From contig JAYWGN010000057.1 of NCBI GenBank assembly GCA_043778255.1, forward strand, positions 94,445 to 158,444: 64,000 nucleotides of DNA, given 5' to 3'. This DNA is from JAYWGN01 sp043778255 (GTDB lineage Bacteria > Bacteroidota > Bacteroidia > Chitinophagales > Chitinophagaceae). Every line of letters begins with the position of its first letter. The first letter of the stretch is position 1. Position numbers and translations under genes: made by a program. The notes under the pieces were generated by a model, which was given only the letters and a program-made list of their open reading frames with translations, had not been told where the DNA came from and did no database searches. Below are positions 44,151 through 53,591 of the stretch, one piece after another.

Positions 44151-46973
44151 ATGAAAGATTTTCAGTTTATAACCAACTCCTCACCTGCATATATTGAACA
44201 ATTGTACCAACAATATACCACCAACCCTAACTCTATTGATGTTGAGTACAAAAAGTTTTTTGAAGGGTATGATTTTGCTGTAAGCAATGTTACTACAGCT
44301 GCTTCGCAAAATGCTACTGCCAATACTACTGCTACACAAAATGGTAAGGCTAGTAGTATTGCTTCGCAAAATAGTGAACCTAATAGTACTGCTTTGCATA
44401 ATGCAAATGCTGAACCTACCAATGCCTTGGACAAAGAGTTTGCTGTATATCAGCTTATATTGGCTTACCGCAAAATTGGGCATCTTGCTGCCAAAACAAA
44501 CCCCATAAGAGAACGTAAAGACCGTGGTGCAAATTTGGAGTACAAAAATTTTGGCCTTGCCGAAACTGACCTAACTACAACATTTGCCGCAGGCAAATTT
44601 TGTGGGCTTAACCAAGCTACCTTACAAGCTATAATTACACATTTGCAAAATTGCTATACTCACCATATTGGTGTAGAAATAGCATCGCTTAATAAGCAAA
44701 ATAGAGTAGATTGGTTGCAGCACGAATTGGAACAAACAATGGCACAACCCGTACCACTCGAAAAAAGAAAACGAATATTAGAAAAACTAAATCATGGTGT
44801 ATTATTCGAAAAATTTTTGCACACCAAATACATAGGGCAAAAAAGATTTAGCCTCGAAGGAGGCGAAACCACCATACCTGCATTAGATGCCATTATTAAT
44901 ACAGCAAGTGAATACGATGTGCAAGAGGTAGTAATTGGTATGGCACACCGTGGTAGGTTAAATATACTGGCCAATACATTAGGCAAAACCTACGAACATA
45001 TATTTAGCGAATTTGAAGGCAATAGCCTACCCGACCAAACAATGGGCAGTGGCGATGTAAAGTACCACATGGGTTACAGTAGCGAATTAACTACTACTAA
45101 CGGCAAAAACATTTACTTAAAACTAATGCCTAACCCTAGCCACTTAGAGGCTGTAAACCCTGTGGTAGTAGGCTTTGCAAGGGCTAAAGCCGATACCTTA
45201 TACGAAAGTAATTTCGATAAAATATTGCCTATACTGATACACGGCGATGCCTCAGTAGCGGGGCAAGGTATAGTATATGAAGTGCTACAAATGAGCGACC
45301 TCAAAGGCTATTATACTGGTGGTACTATACACTTTGTAATTAATAACCAAATTGGCTTTACCACCGACTTTGATGATGCTCGAAGCAGCGATTATTCCAC
45401 TTCAATAGCAGCTACCGTAAATGCTCCAGTACTACACGTTAATGGCGACGACCCCGAAACTGTAGTAAAAGCTGTAGAAATTGCCACTCGATACCGACAA
45501 CAATTTAATAGCGATATATTTATTGATATGGTATGCTACCGTCGCCACGGGCATAACGAAGGGGACGACCCAAAATTTACCCAACCACAACTGTATGCAC
45601 TTATTGACAAGCATGCCAATCCAAGAGAGGTATATACCCAATACCTTATGCTTAACGGTGAACCCGAAGCTCAAGCTATGGCAAAAGATATGGAGCAAAA
45701 ATTTTGGGCCGATTTGCAAGAACGATTAGATAATATAAAGCAACATCCCTTACCTTACAAATACCAACAACCCGAATTGGACTGGAAAACCTTACGTAGA
45801 GCCACTCCTGCCGATTTTGATGAAGTGCCAAACACAGCAATAAGTGAGGAGGCTTTCAAAAATATATTTGATGGTATAATGGCCATACCCACCGACTTTA
45901 AAGCTTTGCGTAAAGTAGAAAAAATAATACAGGACAAAATAAAATTACTTAACGACGAAAATAAATGTGATTGGGCAACAGGCGAATTACTAGCTTATGC
46001 AAGTATATTGCTCGATGGTAAAGATGTACGAATGAGTGGGCAAGATGTACGAAGAGGCACATTTAGCCATAGGCATGCAGTACTAAGAGACGAAGATACC
46101 GATAAAGCCTATAGCCGATTAAGTAATATTAATGGTGCTACTGGTAAGTTTAGAATATATAATAGTTTGTTAAGTGAGTATGGCGTATTAGGGTTTGAGT
46201 ATGGCTATGCCTTAGCTAACCCAAATGCACTGGTACTTTGGGAGGCACAATTTGGCGATTTTTGTAACGGTGCCCAAACTATGATTGACCAATTTATAAT
46301 AGCTGGTGAGCAAAAATGGAATAGAATGAATGGGCTTGTAATGCTGCTACCACACGGCTACGAAGGGCAAGGCCCAGAGCATAGCAGTTCACGGATGGAA
46401 CGTTTTTTGCAAATGAGTGCTGAGCTTAATATTATAGTGGCTAATGTAACAACGGCTGCTAACTTATTTCACCTATTGCGGCGGCAATTGGCTATGCCAT
46501 TTAGAAAGCCCTTAATTATATGTACCCCAAAGGCCAACCTTAGGCATACAGGGGCTTACAGTGCCGTAGCAGAGTTTACTACAAGTAGCTTTAAGCCAGT
46601 AATTGATTGCATATTTTGCGAAGCAGCTAATGTAACCAAAGTACTGTTATGTAGTGGCAAAATATACTTTGACCTTGCCGAAAAACAACAAAAAGAAAAT
46701 AGAAAAGATGTAGCCATAGTAAGGTTGGAGCAAATATACCCAACACCCGAAAAAATGCTGTTGGCATTGCAACAACAATACAAAAAAGCAATATGGTTTT
46801 GGGTGCAGGAAGAGCCTTTAAATATGGGTGCAGCTACCTACCTCAAAATGAACTTAACTACTATAAACTTTGGCATTATAAGCCGTACAGCAAGTGCAAG
46901 TACAGCCACAGGTTACGCCAAAGTACATGCTCAGGAGCAGCAAGAAATTATTGAAACTGCATTTGGAATATAA
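44151..46973 (+). CDS. sucA: 2-oxoglutarate dehydrogenase E1 component
   Basis: The thiamine-diphosphate E1 subunit of the TCA-cycle complex that decarboxylates 2-oxoglutarate. It is 940 residues long. The N-terminal DFQFITNSSPAYIEQLYQQY segment binds E2. A low-complexity linker of ASQN/ATQN-like units covers residues 45-90. Core motifs are GMAHRGRLNILANTLGK, HGDASVAGQGIVYEV, the ThDP motif region VNGDDPETVVKA, RRHGHNEGDDP, and the transketolase C-half with MDQ-like DFCNGAQTMIDQFI and LPHGYEGQGPEHSS. sucB does not follow, so E2 is encoded elsewhere. Confidence 0.96.
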   Translation: MKDFQFITNSSPAYIEQLYQQYTTNPNSIDVEYKKFFEGYDFAVSNVTTAASQNATANTTATQNGKASSIASQNSEPNSTALHNANAEPTNALDKEFAVYQLILAYRKIGHLAAKTNPIRERKDRGANLEYKNFGLAETDLTTTFAAGKFCGLNQATLQAIITHLQNCYTHHIGVEIASLNKQNRVDWLQHELEQTMAQPVPLEKRKRILEKLNHGVLFEKFLHTKYIGQKRFSLEGGETTIPALDAIINTASEYDVQEVVIGMAHRGRLNILANTLGKTYEHIFSEFEGNSLPDQTMGSGDVKYHMGYSSELTTTNGKNIYLKLMPNPSHLEAVNPVVVGFARAKADTLYESNFDKILPILIHGDASVAGQGIVYEVLQMSDLKGYYTGGTIHFVINNQIGFTTDFDDARSSDYSTSIAATVNAPVLHVNGDDPETVVKAVEIATRYRQQFNSDIFIDMVCYRRHGHNEGDDPKFTQPQLYALIDKHANPREVYTQYLMLNGEPEAQAMAKDMEQKFWADLQERLDNIKQHPLPYKYQQPELDWKTLRRATPADFDEVPNTAISEEAFKNIFDGIMAIPTDFKALRKVEKIIQDKIKLLNDENKCDWATGELLAYASILLDGKDVRMSGQDVRRGTFSHRHAVLRDEDTDKAYSRLSNINGATGKFRIYNSLLSEYGVLGFEYGYALANPNALVLWEAQFGDFCNGAQTMIDQFIIAGEQKWNRMNGLVMLLPHGYEGQGPEHSSSRMERFLQMSAELNIIVANVTTAANLFHLLRRQLAMPFRKPLIICTPKANLRHTGAYSAVAEFTTSSFKPVIDCIFCEAANVTKVLLCSGKIYFDLAEKQQKENRKDVAIVRLEQIYPTPEKMLLALQQQYKKAIWFWVQEEPLNMGAATYLKMNLTTINFGIISRTASASTATGYAKVHAQEQQEIIETAFGI

Positions 46974-46976
46974 AAG

Positions 46977-47807
46977 TTAATTATCTATTTCAGTATTTAT
47001 GTAGGGCCAACCCCATTTTAAAAAATCGGGCATAGCCAAGCCCCAAGTAGGTACATCGTGTTTGCCACCTTCCATTTGGTTATAATATATATCGTTAGGG
47101 TAGTGGTAGCCTTTTTTTACCAATTCGTCTATCAACTCTTTTGTATCGTCAATACTATCTATAACCCCATTGCCATTACGATCGGCCTGCTCATCGAGTG
47201 TGCCACATTGAAAGTATAACTTAAGCCAAGGTGCATAATTGCCTGCTCTTATTTGTTGGTGCATTATACGGTCCAGGTCTTCACTATACGTATCATCAAC
47301 ATGGCGGCTACGCCACCAAAATGAACCTGAAAAACAACCCACCTTATCAAATTGATTAGCTTTATTCCACACTATATCCAAAGCACTTAATGCACCTAAC
47401 GAAAAACCAGCAAAGGCTTTTTCTCTTACATTAGGCAAGTTGTATAATTGGCGTAAGTAGGGTAGCAACTCTTCAAATATAAAATAAGTATAAGCCTCTG
47501 CCTTGGCTCCATAGCCCTTATAATCAGTAATACAAGCTGTGCCATACTCGTTACGCCTATCGGCACTGCAATGTATGCCAAATGCGATTATTGGCTCTAT
47601 TTCGTGTGCCAACACCATATTATTAAGCATAGTAGCAAAGTCAAATTTTGGTAAATCTTGCCCATCATTTATTAGTATCAAAGGCATTTGGGTAGCATCG
47701 GTAATGGTGGTAGGTAAGTAGGCATCAATTATAACATTGCGTTGCAAAAATTGGGAATATACATTTAATCTTTCGGTACGTACAGCTAGTTCATTTTCAA
47801 TTACCAT
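46977..47807 (-). CDS. Esterase of the PF00756 (esterase D / enterochelin esterase) type
   Basis: A 276-residue alpha/beta hydrolase. The start at 47807 (MVIENELAVRTERLNVYSQF) is chosen because the 42 residues before it have no homologous character and overlap the region needed for promoters. The fold shows PLILINDGQDLPKFDF, the nucleophile elbow FAGFSLGALSALDI, and a late His in MEGGKHDVPTW. It contains an acidic loop DRNGNGVIDSIDDTKE resembling a calcium-binding EF-hand-like motif. It faces away from the ATP-grasp/YbdK operon and may act with it, for example on an ester-activated product. Confidence 0.85.
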   Translation of the reverse strand: MVIENELAVRTERLNVYSQFLQRNVIIDAYLPTTITDATQMPLILINDGQDLPKFDFATMLNNMVLAHEIEPIIAFGIHCSADRRNEYGTACITDYKGYGAKAEAYTYFIFEELLPYLRQLYNLPNVREKAFAGFSLGALSALDIVWNKANQFDKVGCFSGSFWWRSRHVDDTYSEDLDRIMHQQIRAGNYAPWLKLYFQCGTLDEQADRNGNGVIDSIDDTKELIDELVKKGYHYPNDIYYNQMEGGKHDVPTWGLAMPDFLKWGWPYINTEIDN

Positions 47808-47904
47808 AAGTACAAATATAAACTTTTTGTAAAAATATTTGCTATGGTATAAAAAATAATTTTTTTGGTGAAACCATATATTATTTGCCGAAGTAGAAAA
47901 TAGT

Positions 47905-47936
47905 TTTGTTTTATTAGCATAAACAAAATACATTTG
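47905..47936 (+). promoter_or_regulatory. Consensus promoter of the ATP-grasp/YbdK operon
   Basis: The -33 TTTG at 47905-47908 and the -7 box TACATTTG at 47929-47936 are separated by 20 bases, the best full match to the Bacteroidota consensus in this window. The leader is about 33 bases to the ATG at 47976. Confidence 0.65.
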
Positions 47937-47975
47937 AATTCAACAACTTTACAATAAAACCAAATAATAAAAGTT

Positions 47976-48929
47976 ATGAAAAAAATAGGCATTTTACATG
48001 GCAAAGAAAGATCGTTTCCTGAGGCATTTGTAGCTAGGGTTAATAGCAAAAATGTAGAGGGTATAATGGCTGAGCCAGTAAAAATAGATAAAGTAATGCA
48101 AGGCGAAAGTAGTGGCTATGCTGTTATATTTGACCGTATAAGCCAGGATGTACCCTTTTATAGAGCCTACTTAAAAAATGCAGCTTTGTGTGGTACGGCT
48201 GTTATTAATAATCCATTTTGGTGGAGTGCCGATGAAAAGTTTTTTAATAATTGCTTAGCTACAAAAATAAATGTACCGGTACCTAAAACGGTAATATTGC
48301 CCAGTAGAGAACTGCCTGATGATACTACAGATGATAGCTTTAAAAACCTAAGTTACCCAATGGATTGGGAGGGTATATTTAAGTATATTGGTTTTCCGGC
48401 ATACATGAAACCCTTTGCTGGTGGCGGTTGGAAGAGTGTGTATAGATTGGATAGTGCCGAAGATTTTTTTCAAAAGCATGCCGAAACGGAACAGTTAGTA
48501 ATGATGTTACAAGAAGAAATAGTATTTGACCAATATTATAGATGCTACTGTATAGGTCGCAAACATGTACGTATAATGCCTTACGAACCTCGCAACCCTC
48601 ACCATTTGCGTTATGTAGCCGACTTTAAGCCAAGCCCCGAGTTGCATAAAGAAATGGAAGAAATTGTATTGAGAATTAATAATTACTTAGGCTACGATTT
48701 TAATACCGTAGAACTTGCCATACGTGATGGAGTACCTTATGCCATTGACTTTTGTAACCCAGCACCCGATGCTGATATTGCAAGTGTAGGGCAAGAAAAC
48801 TTTGATTGGGTAGTGGAATGTGCAGCAAACTTTGCTATAGAAAAAGCACAAAACTATGAACCCAATAAAGATAACCTAAGCTGGGGTGAGTATATAACAA
48901 GGTGTGCTAATCAAACTAAATTATATTAA
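47976..48929 (+). CDS. ATP-grasp domain ligase of unknown substrate
   Basis: A 317-residue protein starting MKKIGILHGKERSFPEAFVA. The middle region has ATP-grasp features: the lysine strand FPAYMKPFAGGGWKSVYRL near residues 142-160, the hinge VMMLQEEIVFDQYYRCYCIG near 172-191, and a C-terminal metal site in NTVELAIRDGVPYAIDFCNPAPD near 245-267. ATP-grasp ligases join an acyl-phosphate to an amine or thiol. It forms one transcription unit with the coiled-coil and YbdK genes. A peptide or amino-acid conjugate is the likely product, but the substrate is unknown. Confidence 0.85.
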   Translation: MKKIGILHGKERSFPEAFVARVNSKNVEGIMAEPVKIDKVMQGESSGYAVIFDRISQDVPFYRAYLKNAALCGTAVINNPFWWSADEKFFNNCLATKINVPVPKTVILPSRELPDDTTDDSFKNLSYPMDWEGIFKYIGFPAYMKPFAGGGWKSVYRLDSAEDFFQKHAETEQLVMMLQEEIVFDQYYRCYCIGRKHVRIMPYEPRNPHHLRYVADFKPSPELHKEMEEIVLRINNYLGYDFNTVELAIRDGVPYAIDFCNPAPDADIASVGQENFDWVVECAANFAIEKAQNYEPNKDNLSWGEYITRCANQTKLY

Positions 48930-48943
48930 ATTGAGTTATACCA

Positions 48944-49837
48944 ATGAATTTTTTAAAATTTATTTTTAAAAAAAATACTACCAACAATGCTATAAAAAAA
49001 GATGCAGAAATTATATTGCTGAACCCAATAAGTACAAAAAGCATCATAAAAAATGGGATTGAATATAAAGTACTTAATTACAGAGTAGTTGATGCAATAA
49101 ATTTTGACTCAGAAGAAGCTTTGGAACAAATGGATGCAATGTTGGAGGAAAGTAATAACACAATTATAAGTTTGAAAAACTTAATTAACTCGTTAAAAGA
49201 ACAAACAATATCGTATAGGAATTATTATTATAACCAAAAACTAGGATTAGACTTAGTAATAAAAAATATAAAAATAAATTATAATAACAAATGTGCTCAC
49301 CATAAGGAGGCACTATCAAATTATAATAATAAAAGTAAACAGTTTAATGAGTTACAAATAAAATTCAACAATTTAAAACTAGAGTTAGCCGTAATAAACA
49401 AAAACAATAAAAAGAATAACCAAAGTAATGTTAATGGTAATAACGAATTACAAACAAATAACAAAAATTTAAAAAAAGGTACTAACCAATTAATTACTAC
49501 AAATAAAAATATAAATGGGGTAGATGCTACAATAGAATTATTAGAAGATGAAATTAAGTTTATGGAAAAAGAACTATTCATAAAAAGTAAAACTATAGCC
49601 ATATTGGAAAAAACTATTACAGGAAATAAAAATGACAATGGTAATAATAGTTATTTAGATTTATTAAACGAATTTCAACAATTTAAGGAGCAGCAATATA
49701 TTGTAGCTAATAGTATTGATGCATTGAACGATACAATTAAAAAACGGAATACCACAATTGAAATATTGAAAAATAGCATACTGAATAAAGAAAAAACTAT
49801 ACTTGCATTAAATAAAAATACAAAACAAAATGGCTAA
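48944..49837 (+). CDS. Asn/Lys-rich coiled-coil protein
   Basis: A 297-residue protein with no recognised domain. Residues 40-150 and 190-290 show long heptad-like coiled-coil patterns (EQMDAMLEESNNTIISLKNL, ATIELLEDEIKFMEKELFIK). They are separated by an Asn-rich linker (KNNKKNNQSNVNGNNELQTN, near 156-175). It has no signal peptide or membrane helix. Its 3' end overlaps the YbdK start by 8 bases, so the two are translationally coupled. It might be a scaffold or a substrate for the ligases on either side; its base composition is even more A-rich than its neighbours. Confidence 0.7.
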   Translation: MNFLKFIFKKNTTNNAIKKDAEIILLNPISTKSIIKNGIEYKVLNYRVVDAINFDSEEALEQMDAMLEESNNTIISLKNLINSLKEQTISYRNYYYNQKLGLDLVIKNIKINYNNKCAHHKEALSNYNNKSKQFNELQIKFNNLKLELAVINKNNKKNNQSNVNGNNELQTNNKNLKKGTNQLITTNKNINGVDATIELLEDEIKFMEKELFIKSKTIAILEKTITGNKNDNGNNSYLDLLNEFQQFKEQQYIVANSIDALNDTIKKRNTTIEILKNSILNKEKTILALNKNTKQNG

Positions 49838-50942
49838 TTTATCTTACAAAACATTTACACTTGGTGTAGAAGAAGAGTATATGGTAGTAAACCCCACTAC
49901 TAACGAACTGCAAAGCCACGAACAGAAAATAGTACACGAAGGGCAAAAAGTAATACGTGATAAAGTGAAAGCAGAAATGCACCAAGCAGTAGTAGAAGTT
50001 GGTACAGATATATGTGCCGATATAGAAGAGGCTTACCACGATGTAGCAACCTTAAGAAAAACAATAAGTGGCATAGCTAACAGCCTTGGTTATGCAATGG
50101 GTGCAAGTGGTACACATCCATTTAGCCTATGGCAAAATCAATTAATAACCGAACATACACGGTACAACGAAATTGTAAATGAACTGCAAGAGGCGGCAAG
50201 AAGCAATTTAATATTTGGCTTACATGTACACGTTGGTATGCAAAGCCGTGAAATGGCCAACCATATAGCCAATAGTACCCGTTATTTTTTGCCACATATA
50301 TATGCACTGAGCACCAACTCACCATTTTGGGAGGGTCGCAAAACTGGTTACAAAAGCTTTCGTACAAAGGTTTTTGACAAATTTCCTCGTACTGGCATAC
50401 CCGATGCTTTTGAAACTATAGAGGCTTATGACAGTTATGTAAACCTGCTTATAAAAACCAATTGTATTGACAATGCAAAAAAAATATGGTGGGATTTAAG
50501 AGTACATCCATTTTTTGATACGGTGGAATTTAGGATTTGCGATGTGCCAATGACTGTCGATGAAACGATAACTATTGCTGCATTATTTCAGGCAATATGT
50601 GCCAAAATATATAAGCTAAAAATGCAAAACCTCAACTTTATACAATACAGCCGTCCACTACTTAACGAAAACAAATGGAGAGCAGGTAGGTATGGTATTG
50701 ATGGCTATTTAATTGACTTTGGCAAAGAGGAAGAGGTGAATACTAGAGTACTTATATACGAACTACTCGACTTTGTGGACGATGTAATTGATGACCTTGG
50801 CAGCCGACACCGTATTAATTATATACATAAAATGCTTGAAGCTGGTACAGGTGCCGATAGGCAATTAAAAGTATATGAAGAAACTGGTAGTTTGCACAGT
50901 GTTGTTGATTTAATTAAAAATAGCTACTTGGTAGGCATATAG
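49830..50942 (+). CDS. ybdK: Carboxylate-amine ligase, GCS2/YbdK family
   Basis: A 370-residue glutamine-synthetase-fold amidoligase related to glutamate-cysteine ligase. The ATP/metal motif LGVEEEYMVVNP is at residues 11-22. ASGTHPFSLW lies near 91, and the family signature FGLHVHVGMQSREMANHIAN near 130. The segment WDLRVHPFFDTVEFRICDVPMTVDE near 222-246 is also diagnostic. YbdK of Escherichia coli shows weak gamma-glutamyl-cysteine ligase activity, but the real substrates of this family are usually unknown. It is last in the operon and is followed by a strong terminator. Confidence 0.93.
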   Translation: MANLSYKTFTLGVEEEYMVVNPTTNELQSHEQKIVHEGQKVIRDKVKAEMHQAVVEVGTDICADIEEAYHDVATLRKTISGIANSLGYAMGASGTHPFSLWQNQLITEHTRYNEIVNELQEAARSNLIFGLHVHVGMQSREMANHIANSTRYFLPHIYALSTNSPFWEGRKTGYKSFRTKVFDKFPRTGIPDAFETIEAYDSYVNLLIKTNCIDNAKKIWWDLRVHPFFDTVEFRICDVPMTVDETITIAALFQAICAKIYKLKMQNLNFIQYSRPLLNENKWRAGRYGIDGYLIDFGKEEEVNTRVLIYELLDFVDDVIDDLGSRHRINYIHKMLEAGTGADRQLKVYEETGSLHSVVDLIKNSYLVGI

Positions 50943-51002
50943 TTGCTTTAATTAAGGGTGTAAGTATAATTTATTATAAAGTAAATAACCTATAAAAAAA
51001 AA

Positions 51003-51025
51003 GACTCCGAAGAGTCGTTTTTTTT
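51003..51025. terminator. Strong bidirectional rho-independent terminator
   Basis: GACTC CGAA GAGTC (51003-51016) is a 5-bp stem with a stable GNRA-like CGAA loop, followed by GTTTTTTTT and preceded by nine A residues. It separates ybdK from the convergent metalloprotease gene and can serve both. Confidence 0.88.
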
Positions 51026-51053
51026 ATGCTAAGTACGGTAAATAATACTAAGT

Positions 51054-53591
51054 TTATTTAGGGTCGAGCATTCGCTTTAACCTATCACTTATATCTTGCA
51101 AATGGTACTTTGTTGCTTTATCAGGGTTAACCGAAGCAGCATCTGCAAGGGCTTTCAACTCTTTTGCATGCCCTTTGAGGTAGCTGAGTATATCACCTTT
51201 TTTTACATCAACACTTGGTGCTGAGGGTTGCCCAAAGTTAATAATAATACCACCACTCGATGCTGGATTTATTAATGAACCTAACCTTTCTATATATGCT
51301 TTTTGTAAATTTCTACGATACACATCAATAGCCTTACGGTTGGAAAGTTCGGTAAATACATTGGCTTTCAAATCGGTTAGTAAATCATTAATGGTGTAAG
51401 CTTGGTTACCAATTGCAGCCTCAGCATTAATCATTTTATTCATAGTGCTAGTGCTAAGCAAACGACCAAATGCAGTTTCTTGTACAGCTAATATTGTTGC
51501 ATTGGTATTGTTGTTTGTTTTCTCTTTTACATCTTTACTAATAAGCCAAGTAGGTGTAGTAAATACTTGTTTGGCTATAAAGTCCATGGCTTCTTTTTGA
51601 GTGGCTTTACTTACATAATCATACACTGCACCAGTTTGTGTATTCTTTTTTATAGTTTCGTATACACCACCAAAGTTGTAAGTTACATGCCCTATGTAGC
51701 GTCTAAATTGGGTAACTACTTGGTCGTACATTTGGGTTAGTCCTTCATAAGCTTCGTTGGGTTGCTTGGTCCACTCCAGTAAGTTTGGCACTATACGTTG
51801 TAGGTTTTTTATGCCGTAGGCAGAAGCTTTCATAGCATTATCGCCTATACATTCGCTTTGGTCACGTGGATCATCGGGTTGGCCTTGGCGGCCAAAATAA
51901 TAACGTTTGTCATTAGCTTTGGCTTCAATCCATTTGTCTAATATGGGTACTTCTTCCTCGGCAGTTTTTGCTTCGGGTATTAATTTGTATCCCCACTCAA
52001 TACTCCATTTGTCGTACTCACCTATACGAGGGTATATACCAGCCGCTGTTATATTATCTTCGGGTTGTGCTACATAGTTAAACCGTGCATAATCCATTAT
52101 ACTAGGCGTGTGGCCGTTAGCTTCTACCCAAGCCTTTTCCCTCAGTTTTTCAACTGGTACAAATGCACTGCTACCAAAGTTATGTGGCAAACCTAAAGTG
52201 TGACCCACCTCATGGCTACTAACAAAGCGAATTAGTTGCCCCATTAGTTCATCATCAAATTCCATTTTTCTAGCTTTTGGGTCTATAGCCGCAGCTTGTA
52301 CCATATACCAATCGTGCAATAATTTCATTACATTGTGATACCAGTTTATATGGCTTTCCAATATTTCGCCAGTACGTGGGTCGGTAACACTTGGGCCACT
52401 TGCATTTTCTACAGGTGATGGTTTATATACAATGGCGCTATTTTTGGCATCGTCCAAAGTCCAAGTACTATCCTGAGCTTTTGTGGGTGCTTCTTTAGCC
52501 ATTATGGCGTTTTTAAATCCTGCTTTTTCAAATGCAATTTGCCAATCATCAACACCTTGCATGAGGTATTTTACCCATTTTTTTGGAGTGGTAGGGTCTA
52601 TATAATATACAATTGGTTTTATAGGTTCTACCAATTCGCCACGTTTATATTTTTCCATATCTTCTGGCTTTGGCTCAAGCCTCCAACGGGCAATCATATC
52701 TATTTGTTTTACACCTTGTGGGTTAGCATCATAATCAGTAAAGCTATTGCCAAAGTAGCCTACACGGTCATCGCTATACCTTGGTTTCATTGGCTTTTCA
52801 GGCAATAATAGTAACGAACTATTCATTTCTAATGTAACGGTAGCTTGGCTCGGCGGAGCCGAAAATGGCGATGCCGAAGCAAACGGATTGGCACCCGATG
52901 ACTTGCTAAAAGTTTTAACTGTTTTGATTTCAATATTAGTACTAAAAGGTTTTACGGATACGATATATGATTTATCGCCTTGAAAACTACCCACTTGAAA
53001 ACTCGATTTTGCAAAACCCGCAAAACCAAATATTTCATTATCGGGTGTAATGTTATCAGTAATTTCAATAACGGTACCACCACCCATACTATCACTAGCA
53101 ATAGCCTTTACATCAAAAGCCATAGCTATAGGTTGCATATTACTGTTTTGTACATTTTTAAACATCGGTTTGCTACTATCAGGCAATACGGTAAACGAAA
53201 GATTTTTTAAAAAAACTTTATTGTTTGGTCCTTTTTCAAATCTAATTACGTTTTCACCAATTTGGTCACCTGCATAACCACCAAAGCTTTTAGGACTCTC
53301 AATCGATGATTTTGAAACCCTATTAACAACCAATATATCTTTACCAAATAATTTGGGCGATATTTCAAAATAATACTTTTCATCAATTTTATGTACCGTA
53401 AACAACCCTTTTAAGGTTTTAGCTTTATCGGTAATTACCTCTTTATAAGGCTTTGGGCCAGGCTTTGGGGCTGTGGCACCACCTACACCTGGTGGCATAG
53501 CTGGTAAGGTAACACCTGCTGGTATTTGTGCTACACTAGTAGCCCACAAACAAATACTAGTAACACAAGTAAGTACAATTTTTTTTTGCAT
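51054..53591 (-). CDS. Secreted zinc metalloprotease of the DUF5117/DUF4953 type
   Basis: An 845-residue exported metallopeptidase. The start at 53591 is chosen because a signal peptide (MQKKIVLTCVTSICLWATSVAQ) begins there; a Met 26 codons upstream would place it internally. A Pro/Gly-rich segment (PAMPPGVGGATAPKPGPKPY) follows. The DUF5117-like N-domain is at about residues 55-280, and the metzincin-type zinc motif HEVGHTLGLPH has ligands His460, His464 and His470 and catalytic Glu461. A Met-turn candidate SIMDYARFN follows near residue 495. The C-terminal helical domain covers about 640-830. Bacteroidota often encode several such proteins of unknown substrate. Confidence 0.9.
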   Translation of the reverse strand: MQKKIVLTCVTSICLWATSVAQIPAGVTLPAMPPGVGGATAPKPGPKPYKEVITDKAKTLKGLFTVHKIDEKYYFEISPKLFGKDILVVNRVSKSSIESPKSFGGYAGDQIGENVIRFEKGPNNKVFLKNLSFTVLPDSSKPMFKNVQNSNMQPIAMAFDVKAIASDSMGGGTVIEITDNITPDNEIFGFAGFAKSSFQVGSFQGDKSYIVSVKPFSTNIEIKTVKTFSKSSGANPFASASPFSAPPSQATVTLEMNSSLLLLPEKPMKPRYSDDRVGYFGNSFTDYDANPQGVKQIDMIARWRLEPKPEDMEKYKRGELVEPIKPIVYYIDPTTPKKWVKYLMQGVDDWQIAFEKAGFKNAIMAKEAPTKAQDSTWTLDDAKNSAIVYKPSPVENASGPSVTDPRTGEILESHINWYHNVMKLLHDWYMVQAAAIDPKARKMEFDDELMGQLIRFVSSHEVGHTLGLPHNFGSSAFVPVEKLREKAWVEANGHTPSIMDYARFNYVAQPEDNITAAGIYPRIGEYDKWSIEWGYKLIPEAKTAEEEVPILDKWIEAKANDKRYYFGRQGQPDDPRDQSECIGDNAMKASAYGIKNLQRIVPNLLEWTKQPNEAYEGLTQMYDQVVTQFRRYIGHVTYNFGGVYETIKKNTQTGAVYDYVSKATQKEAMDFIAKQVFTTPTWLISKDVKEKTNNNTNATILAVQETAFGRLLSTSTMNKMINAEAAIGNQAYTINDLLTDLKANVFTELSNRKAIDVYRRNLQKAYIERLGSLINPASSGGIIINFGQPSAPSVDVKKGDILSYLKGHAKELKALADAASVNPDKATKYHLQDISDRLKRMLDPK

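Noticed and set aside
44162..44508. Overlapping frames on both strands at the start of sucA
   Set aside because: They arise from the repetitive linker DNA and have no independent coding evidence.
47808..47933. N-terminal extension of the esterase to Met at 47933
   Set aside because: The 42 added residues are aromatic/Lys-rich without family similarity, and they cover the region holding the divergent operon promoter.
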